This document shows, in pieces, positions 16,635 to 22,655 of a DNA stretch of 22,655 nucleotides. Under the pieces are notes generated by a model. It was not told the origin of the DNA. It was given only the letters and a program-made list of their open reading frames with translations, and ran no database searches. This DNA is from CAZIPZ01 sp964541075 (lineage in GTDB: Bacteria; Acidobacteriota; Terriglobia; 20CM-2-55-15), in the NCBI GenBank assembly GCA_964541075.1, contig CAZIPZ010000042.1, forward strand, positions 1 to 22,655, read 5' to 3'. Made by a program: the position numbers and the translations under genes. The number at the start of each line of letters is the position of its first letter. Position 1 is the stretch's first letter.

Positions 16635-19600
16635 TTTTACTTCTCTGTGCATTTCTGCTCAGCGCTCAGAGCCTGCTTGGACAGACGGTTCTGAATTTTT
16701 CTCGGGTGATTTCCAGCCCAGATGTATTTACGGGACTAGCAGTTAGCAATCCGACGACCTCGGAGGTCTCGGTCACTTTCACTGCGTTCCAACCGGACGG
16801 TCGCCTATTCGCGGGGTCGGGAGTTCAGAATCCGGTTACAGTCAGGGTTCCAGCCGGCGGCCAGACAGCAAAGCTGTTTAGCGAAGTTTTTGGTTCGCCT
16901 GCCCCATTTAATGGCTGGGTTCAGGCGACGAGCGCCGCATCTGGCCTGACGGGATTTTTCCTCAACGGCAACACTCTGCTGACGGACGTAGACGGCGCCG
17001 GATCGGTGGAGGCTGGTCTGGACTTTGTGCTGCCCCTCGCTTCCGAAGACGCAATCACAAAGACTGAAATCACCCTCGCAAATATTAATAGCGAACCCGC
17101 TTCAGCCACGGTCACGCTGTTCAACAGCACAGGTGCGACTTTGGCGGCAAAAGACATCAGTTTGCCCGGTAGCGGATTGATCAGACAGACGTTAGGCTCA
17201 CTCTTTCCCAATCAGGACCTGAGGGATGCATCGCACACGAAGGTGCATGCGGATCGTCCGGTGGTTGGCCATGAGGTGGTAGCGGATTATTTCGTGCCGG
17301 GCTCCGACCAGAGACGGGAAACGATCGCGTTCTCCGGGCGCGTACCGACGTCGTCGAAGAACTATGTCTTGCCGCAGTTCGCGACTGGAGGCGGCTGGCT
17401 TTCGTTAATCGGACTGGTTAACGGAAGCGCGGTCGGCCAAGAGGTCACGCTTACCGCCTATAAAGAAGATGGCAGTTTGTGGAGTTCCTCTTCAAATCCG
17501 AAAAGGATATCCCTGGAAGGCAACGGCTCTCTTCGCGCGACGGCTTCAGAACTTTTCGGCTTTTCCGACGCCGCGCTAAGCACGGGATGGATCAAAGTCG
17601 ACGCTTCCCTTGGATTCCTATCGACTTACGTCGGTTTCGGAAACACCTCGACGCCTTCGTTTGCCCTCGTTGCGGGTTCGGAAACGTCGTCAGCGACACG
17701 CTTTGCTGTTTTCTCTCAAGTAGCTGAGGGAAGCGGATTCTTCACGGGGCTGACGCTGGTCAATGCAGGCGCGACAGCGGCAGATGTTGAGTTCTACACC
17801 ATCCGTCCAGATGGTGAGACCGTGGGCCGATCGACATTTCGGCTTGGGCCTAATGAACGCATCGGCAGATTGTTTAGTGAGCTCCTGCCTTCCAGCCTCG
17901 AGCAGGTCGGCGGCTGGAGTTTTCTGCGGTCATCCCAGCCGGTGATCGGTGCAGTGCTGTTCGGTTCCACGAACGGATTCGCGCTGGCAAACGTTCCGCA
18001 GCAGATTCCAGCAGGGGACTACATTCCCGCCCAACAGAGAAGCGGGTCGATTAGCGGCAACGTGCGCGCGGGCGGCGAGGTCATTGGAAACGTCCAGGTG
18101 ACCTTGACCGGCCCGGTCACTGCAAGCCGTTCGACGGATGCGCAGGGACGATACATTTTCCCGCAGTTGCCAGCTGGTGAGTACAACGTTTCAGTCCAAA
18201 GGCCTGGAGCACAGTTTGTTCCGGCCGAACGCCGCGTCACAATCGATAGGCAAAACGCTGATCGTTTGGACTTCGAGGCAGGCGGTCTCCTACCGGCGCC
18301 GTTGCCGGCTGTAACGTTTATCACCCCAACGGCGACTTTCGCGGGAAATCGGTCTTTCAGCATTCGAGTTCTGGGTGAGAATTTCACGCCTACATCAGTT
18401 ATTCGAATGAACAACGAACCGGTTCAGACAAGTTTTATCAGCAGTGTTGAACTTCAGGCTGTGCTGCCTCAATCCAGGTTGTCACAACCTGGGACCTTGT
18501 CTGTTATGGTTGAGACACCGGCGCCGGGCGGAGGCGTCTCCGGCAGGCTGGAATTTACGGTTAATGCCGCTCCAAATGATCCGTTGATTGAAGGACGAGC
18601 GTCCGTGGGCGCTGCGCCTGCAGGGGTGGCCATTGATGCAGCGCGTCAGAGAGCTCTCATCACCAATGAATCCAGTGATGCAGTCGCAATCGTTGATCTC
18701 AGGACGTTCCAGAGGCGCGGCGAGATCAAGGTGGGACGAAGTCCTGCGGAAGGCATCGACATACATCCTGGCAAGAACCTGGCGCTCGTTGCCAACGTCG
18801 GCGACAACAACATTAGCGTCATCGACCTTTTGACCGACAGGGTCGTCAAAAACATTCCAGTAGGAGACTTTCCGGCCGCCATAGCCATTAACACCGCAAC
18901 CAATCGCGCCTATGTCACCAACGCTGTAAGCAACAATGTCAGCGTCATCGATCTGGAAACTCTTGCGGTCATTGGGACGTTCAACGTGGGAACTGCGCCG
19001 GCGGGCATCGCGATTCACGCGCGAACAAATGTCGCCGTGGTCGCCAACCGCCGTTCTAACGATGTTTCGATCGTCGATTTGAATACCAATGGAGAACTGG
19101 TCCGGATTCCTGTAGGACAGTTTCCACGAGGCGTCGCAGTCAACAACACCAACAACATGGCCGCAGTGGCGAACGCAAACTCGAATGACGTTTCGATTAT
19201 CGACTTGGCGGCCCGCAGAGAGGTGGCGAGAGTCACGGTTGGCACAGGGCCAACCGGCGTCGCTTTCCATGAGTTGACCAATTCGATTCTGGTGACGAAC
19301 AGCGGCGTCACCCGCGAGAACCAGAACCTTGGCGCCCTGACCAACGTTTCCCTGGTAAGCGTCACCACACGGTTGCAAACCGCGAGAATCCCGGTCGGAA
19401 GTGCGGCATTCGGCATTGATATTGACGAAGGCGCCCAGAGAGCCGTAATCGCCAATTTCGGAAGCAACGATATCACCGTGATCCGTATTCCCAACCCAAG
19501 GCCCGCCATCAGCGACATTCAACCGAGGACATTTAACATTGGCGGCGGAACCTTTACGGTAACGATTTCAGGAAGCGGATTCCTTCCAACCTCGGTGGTA

Positions 19601-22600
19601 AGGCTTAACGGAATAACGCTGGCGACAACGTACGTTTCAGAATCGGAGATTAAAGCGCAAGTCACCGGCGAAATCCTCCAAAGGATACTGCAAACCCCGG
19701 CTGCGCGAAATATCGAGGCGGAATCGGATAAACCCAGCGTGTTTAGGCAAGAGAACAATCTTCAATTGTTCTATGACGTCGCTAATCCCGACCCGCTGGT
19801 GCCGCCGCCCTCAGGCGACAACAATCAGACGAACCCGAACAGAAATAACGAAACGAGAGTAACGACTTTCCCGCCGGTCGTGGAAACGATGACTCCCGTA
19901 GTGGTGAGGAACCCCGCCGGGGCGACGCTGGAGTTTACCGGCAATGGGTTCACGATGTTGTCGAAAATCAATTATCGGGGTGCACGTCATAGTCCGACGA
20001 CCGCCCCGAACCTGAATTTCATGACATTGAGGCTTGAAGAGGCCGATCTTGTTCCTGGGGATTACGAAGTAACGGTTACGAATGACGATACCTGGACCTC
20101 GACTCCCAAACCGCTGCGAGTTCTGCCGGCGGCCAATCCCGTGCCCGTTGTAACGCTGGTCGCTCCGGCAAACCTTCTTGTTGGGTCGCCAGGCGCCACG
20201 ATCACCGTGACGGGAACGGGGATTCTCAGAGACAAGACGACAGCCACACTGAACGGTATCCCCGGCTCTGTCGAGGATGGCGTAATTACATTCCTCGTTC
20301 CGGCCGAGCGATTGCTGGAAGCCGGAACCTTGATTGGCAATGTTAATAATCCTGAGCCCGGCGGCGGATTCGCGAGGTTCACCGTCTCCGTTGATAACCC
20401 GCGTCCCACTGTTACCAACTTCTCGCCCGTTTCGGATTTGGCGGGAATTGATTCCATGGAGCTTCACGTTTTTGGAACGGATTTCACGCGAGCAACGAGA
20501 GTTTTGTTCGCAGGCACGGCGTTCTCAACGGAATTTCGTTCCTCGAGGGAAGTCGTCGCCAGAGTGACGGGCGAATTTCTCGCCAGATCCGGCGAATACG
20601 CCGTGGGTGTAAGGAGTGCGCCGCATGAGGTTCTGGCTGTCGCAAGATTAGCCCTCAGAAGCCCTGCTCCCCGCCTTGACAGGCTAAACCCGAATCACGC
20701 GCCGGCCCAGGATCGCGCCTTTGGGTTGACGCTGGAGGGCGAAGGTTTTGTCGGGAATTCCAAGGCATACATTGGTGCGACTCTGCTGCAGACGGTCTTT
20801 GCGTCATCGCGGTCGATAAGCGCGACCATTCCTGTCGACCTTATGCGGGATCCTGGCGTCAGGCACTCCATTACGGTGGTGACGGATCCGCCGGGAGGCG
20901 GGACCTCGCTACCCGCAACGTTTACGGTGGATAACCGAGTGCCGGTTCTGGAGAGCATAACGCCCAATCGTTTCCGTGTTGATGAGCCGGGCGTCGTACT
21001 CGTCGTTATCGGCCGTGATTTCGCGCGAGGAGCTACTTTACGCCTAGGCCCCACCAGGACGTTCCAGACGGAGTTTATCTCACCCACAGAACTGCGTGTC
21101 CGGATGATCGCTCCGATTCCGCTGGGAAGACTAGACGCAGTCGTATTCAACGAAGGAACTCCGGAATCGAATTCCGTGAGGGTCGAGATAACGGCCCAAT
21201 TGCCTTCAATCACGCGGATCACTCCACCTCTTGTCGGCGCCGGCGAAAGCGCCCATTTGGTCGGAACGAATTTAGGTCCGGGGACCATGATCTTCGTCCG
21301 CGACATTCAGGGTGTGGTTACTCGGGTCCAGTCGGAAACGGAATTGGACTTCACGACTCCTGCGGGCCTCGAACCGGGAGACGCCAACGTCGTCGCTGTG
21401 AATCCGTCAGCGGAAGGCGAGCCGGCATTGCGATCCGCCCCATTCCCGATCCAGATCGCGTATCCGACTCCGAGAATCGATTCCTTTGACTCACCGCGAC
21501 CGCTGGCAAATCAGGAAGGCCAAGTTGTAACGATGAGGGGCCTTGGGTTTAATCGTGCAACCCAGGTGCGAGTGGATGGGAACAGCGTTTCCGTGAACTT
21601 TATTGACGCCACGTCGCTGAGTTTCGTTTTGCCCTCTATCCCGCGGACCGCTGCGAACGTTCAGGCCTTTAACGAGGCGCCCGGAGGCGGCGTTTCGAAC
21701 ACTGCGGTATTAACTCTAACGCCGTCAACTGCCGTGGTGACGCGTCTCTCGCCCGATCAGAGCATCGGCGGCGTACTCCTGACGTTGGTTGTCAATGGAA
21801 CGGGCTTCATGGAAGGCGCTGTGATCAATTTCAACGGCGTCGCGCAACTGACCACGTTCCTGAGCGGGACAAGTTTGCTGGCCAATATTCCGCTCGGCAA
21901 CCTTCCAAGCGCGGCGCGAGTTAGTGTCACGAATCCAGCGGCCTTGGCGCCTTCGAACGCGCTGGATTTTGTCATCACTGCCGCGGCGCCAACACCACCG
22001 CCGGTCGTTGTAGCGACGCCTTCAATTACCAGTCTCAACCCGGCGAATACCGTGGCCGGCTCCCCCGGGTTCAATCTAGTGATCAGCGGTTCGAACCTGG
22101 CCTCATCGACTGTGACGTTCCGGGCCATTGCACTAACCGTTACGGCCAATACCGCAACGAGTATTACTGCTACGGTGCCTGCGTCTCTGCTGGAGATTGC
22201 GGGCAATGCACCCGTGGTCGTCACGAATTCGGGTGGCTCGACAACCGCCACCTTCGTTGTGAACTCCACCACTCCTCCGGTTCTGAGTCTTTCGCCCTCC
22301 CCGGCATATGTCGTGATCGGGACGGATTCGACCCTGGCCGTGAGTATCGGTTCGACTCAGGTAGCCGGCGTTCCGGTAACGCTCACGAGTTCGACGTCGG
22401 GCATTGTGTTTGTCGTGGGCGGAGTCACATCCACGACGACTGTCACCGTTCCTTCAGGCGCGCTGTCCGGATCCTTTGTGGTCAGGGGATTGAACACCGG
22501 TACAGGGACCATCACCGCGTCGAGTCCCAGCGTCGCGAATGCGACGGTCACCGTCAACGTTATTTCCCAAACGGGTACATTCACGGTCACTCCGCTCTCT

Positions 22601-22655
22601 GTTGTCATGGGCGTGGGATCATCCAGTACATTCACCGTTACCCGTTCCAACGAAA
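16625..22655 (+). CDS. giant secreted IPT/TIG and YVTN-propeller protein (3' end outside window)
   Basis: One forward frame stays open from the GTG at 16625 to the window edge, 2010 codons with no stop, which I followed line by line. It begins with a signal peptide (KRFLLLCAFLLSAQSLLGQ), so the product is exported. Domain order by residue: four ~112-residue beta repeats (about 25-470), a carboxypeptidase-regulatory-like domain starting GSISGNV (474-552), one IPT/TIG domain (559-650), a seven-bladed YVTN propeller (661-955), ten more IPT/TIG domains (960-1880), then Ig-like sequence to the edge. GAGG four bases before the GTG is the likely ribosome site. IPT/TIG and YVTN modules are known binding and scaffold folds, so a surface-attached or released adhesive or matrix protein is the best guess. 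No catalytic motif is seen. The C-terminus, and so any anchoring or secretion signal, is missing. Confidence 0.9.
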   Translation, partial: MKRFLLLCAFLLSAQSLLGQTVLNFSRVISSPDVFTGLAVSNPTTSEVSVTFTAFQPDGRLFAGSGVQNPVTVRVPAGGQTAKLFSEVFGSPAPFNGWVQATSAASGLTGFFLNGNTLLTDVDGAGSVEAGLDFVLPLASEDAITKTEITLANINSEPASATVTLFNSTGATLAAKDISLPGSGLIRQTLGSLFPNQDLRDASHTKVHADRPVVGHEVVADYFVPGSDQRRETIAFSGRVPTSSKNYVLPQFATGGGWLSLIGLVNGSAVGQEVTLTAYKEDGSLWSSSSNPKRISLEGNGSLRATASELFGFSDAALSTGWIKVDASLGFLSTYVGFGNTSTPSFALVAGSETSSATRFAVFSQVAEGSGFFTGLTLVNAGATAADVEFYTIRPDGETVGRSTFRLGPNERIGRLFSELLPSSLEQVGGWSFLRSSQPVIGAVLFGSTNGFALANVPQQIPAGDYIPAQQRSGSISGNVRAGGEVIGNVQVTLTGPVTASRSTDAQGRYIFPQLPAGEYNVSVQRPGAQFVPAERRVTIDRQNADRLDFEAGGLLPAPLPAVTFITPTATFAGNRSFSIRVLGENFTPTSVIRMNNEPVQTSFISSVELQAVLPQSRLSQPGTLSVMVETPAPGGGVSGRLEFTVNAAPNDPLIEGRASVGAAPAGVAIDAARQRALITNESSDAVAIVDLRTFQRRGEIKVGRSPAEGIDIHPGKNLALVANVGDNNISVIDLLTDRVVKNIPVGDFPAAIAINTATNRAYVTNAVSNNVSVIDLETLAVIGTFNVGTAPAGIAIHARTNVAVVANRRSNDVSIVDLNTNGELVRIPVGQFPRGVAVNNTNNMAAVANANSNDVSIIDLAARREVARVTVGTGPTGVAFHELTNSILVTNSGVTRENQNLGALTNVSLVSVTTRLQTARIPVGSAAFGIDIDEGAQRAVIANFGSNDITVIRIPNPRPAISDIQPRTFNIGGGTFTVTISGSGFLPTSVVRLNGITLATTYVSESEIKAQVTGEILQRILQTPAARNIEAESDKPSVFRQENNLQLFYDVANPDPLVPPPSGDNNQTNPNRNNETRVTTFPPVVETMTPVVVRNPAGATLEFTGNGFTMLSKINYRGARHSPTTAPNLNFMTLRLEEADLVPGDYEVTVTNDDTWTSTPKPLRVLPAANPVPVVTLVAPANLLVGSPGATITVTGTGILRDKTTATLNGIPGSVEDGVITFLVPAERLLEAGTLIGNVNNPEPGGGFARFTVSVDNPRPTVTNFSPVSDLAGIDSMELHVFGTDFTRATRVLFAGTAFSTEFRSSREVVARVTGEFLARSGEYAVGVRSAPHEVLAVARLALRSPAPRLDRLNPNHAPAQDRAFGLTLEGEGFVGNSKAYIGATLLQTVFASSRSISATIPVDLMRDPGVRHSITVVTDPPGGGTSLPATFTVDNRVPVLESITPNRFRVDEPGVVLVVIGRDFARGATLRLGPTRTFQTEFISPTELRVRMIAPIPLGRLDAVVFNEGTPESNSVRVEITAQLPSITRITPPLVGAGESAHLVGTNLGPGTMIFVRDIQGVVTRVQSETELDFTTPAGLEPGDANVVAVNPSAEGEPALRSAPFPIQIAYPTPRIDSFDSPRPLANQEGQVVTMRGLGFNRATQVRVDGNSVSVNFIDATSLSFVLPSIPRTAANVQAFNEAPGGGVSNTAVLTLTPSTAVVTRLSPDQSIGGVLLTLVVNGTGFMEGAVINFNGVAQLTTFLSGTSLLANIPLGNLPSAARVSVTNPAALAPSNALDFVITAAAPTPPPVVVATPSITSLNPANTVAGSPGFNLVISGSNLASSTVTFRAIALTVTANTATSITATVPASLLEIAGNAPVVVTNSGGSTTATFVVNSTTPPVLSLSPSPAYVVIGTDSTLAVSIGSTQVAGVPVTLTSSTSGIVFVVGGVTSTTTVTVPSGALSGSFVVRGLNTGTGTITASSPSVANATVTVNVISQTGTFTVTPLSVVMGVGSSSTFTVTRSNE
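16697..18031 (+). repeat. four tandem ~112-residue beta repeats
   Basis: Within the giant protein, repeat units begin near residues 25, 133, 246 and 358, a steady spacing of 108-113 residues. Shared features are an opening like F-x-L/V-P/F-Q or FSRV, a G-x-F-T-G-L-T/A-L/V-x-N core, then V-T-F/L-x-A/T-x-x-x-D-G. Compare VFTGLAVSNP, TKTEITLANI, WLSLIGLVNG and FFTGLTLVNA. Divergence between copies is high. I cannot name the family. Confidence 0.7.
18605..19489 (+). repeat. seven-bladed YVTN-type beta-propeller
   Basis: Residues about 661-955 of the giant protein contain seven copies of a roughly 42-residue unit of the form VG-x-x-P-x-G-I/V-A-I ... V-T-N-x-x-S-N-x-V-S-V-I-D-L. The clearest are VGDFPAAIAI...SNNVSVIDL and VGTAPAGIAI...SNDVSIVDL. 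The sixth copy has an extra loop of about ten residues after VTNSG. Seven units make a closed propeller. This family occurs in archaeal and bacterial surface proteins. Confidence 0.85.
19502..22264 (+). repeat. array of about ten IPT/TIG domains
   Basis: Residues about 960-1880 repeat a unit of roughly 85-90 residues: P-x-I/V-x-x-I/L-x-P, then G-x-x-x-x-L/V-x-V-x-G-x-x-F, A-x-V-x-x-N/G-G, a T-E/S-L-x-A/V strand, and a closing V-x-N-x-x-P-G-G-G. Examples are PAISDIQPRTF with ISGSGFLPTSVVRLNG, and PSITSLNPANT with VISGSNLASSTVTF. This is the immunoglobulin-like IPT/TIG pattern. A polar, asparagine- and proline-rich linker separates the first two units. Confidence 0.8.

Noticed and set aside
16921..22650. 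Long minus-strand open frames (for example 18482-19522, 19811-20467, 20695-21306, 21757-22272)
   Set aside because: They lie antisense to the continuous 2010-codon forward frame, which has recognisable domains. Their translations show no domain, and the codon bias of the forward gene explains the lack of stops.

Overview
The window looks like a chromosomal stretch from a Gram-negative (diderm) bacterium, most likely an acidobacterium or close relative. This is inference, since there is no rRNA or other phylogenetic marker here. It rests on lipid A and LPS export genes (a MsbA-like exporter, lpxD, a fused lptF-lptG), the moderate GC content, a membrane-anchored TPR protein of the TMTC-like type, and a very large secreted protein made of IPT/TIG domains and a YVTN propeller. 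A run of 10 N (10294-10303) inside lptFG indicates a draft or metagenome-assembled scaffold.

Layout. Bases 1-125 hold an unresolved gene end and a perfect 22-bp inverted repeat. Bases 126-8145 carry housekeeping and envelope genes: a MsbA-like ABC exporter (+), lpxD (-), murJ and xerD (+, overlapping by 23 nt), then metK and ahcY (+), which form the SAM/SAH methyl cycle. A two-way terminator hairpin separates ahcY from the convergent lptFG fusion (-). Next come a GH57 glycosidase (+), a small exported protein of unknown function (-), and a compact run of MOSC protein, thiD, an unknown 109-residue protein and a TMTC-like membrane/TPR protein (+). The last three are translationally overlapped.

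The last 6 kb (16625 to the window edge) is one uninterrupted + strand reading frame of 2010 codons that does not end in the window. I read it codon by codon. It starts with a signal peptide, followed by four tandem ~112-residue repeats of a family I do not recognise, a carboxypeptidase-regulatory-like beta domain, one IPT/TIG domain, a complete seven-bladed YVTN propeller, about ten more IPT/TIG domains, and Ig-like sequence at the edge. It is the most unusual object in the window.

Shared themes. MsbA-like exporter, LpxD and LptFG act in lipid A synthesis and LPS transport. MurJ flips lipid II. The TPR protein and the giant protein point to an elaborate cell surface. I saw no CRISPR array, tRNA, rRNA, insertion sequence, phage gene or defence system.
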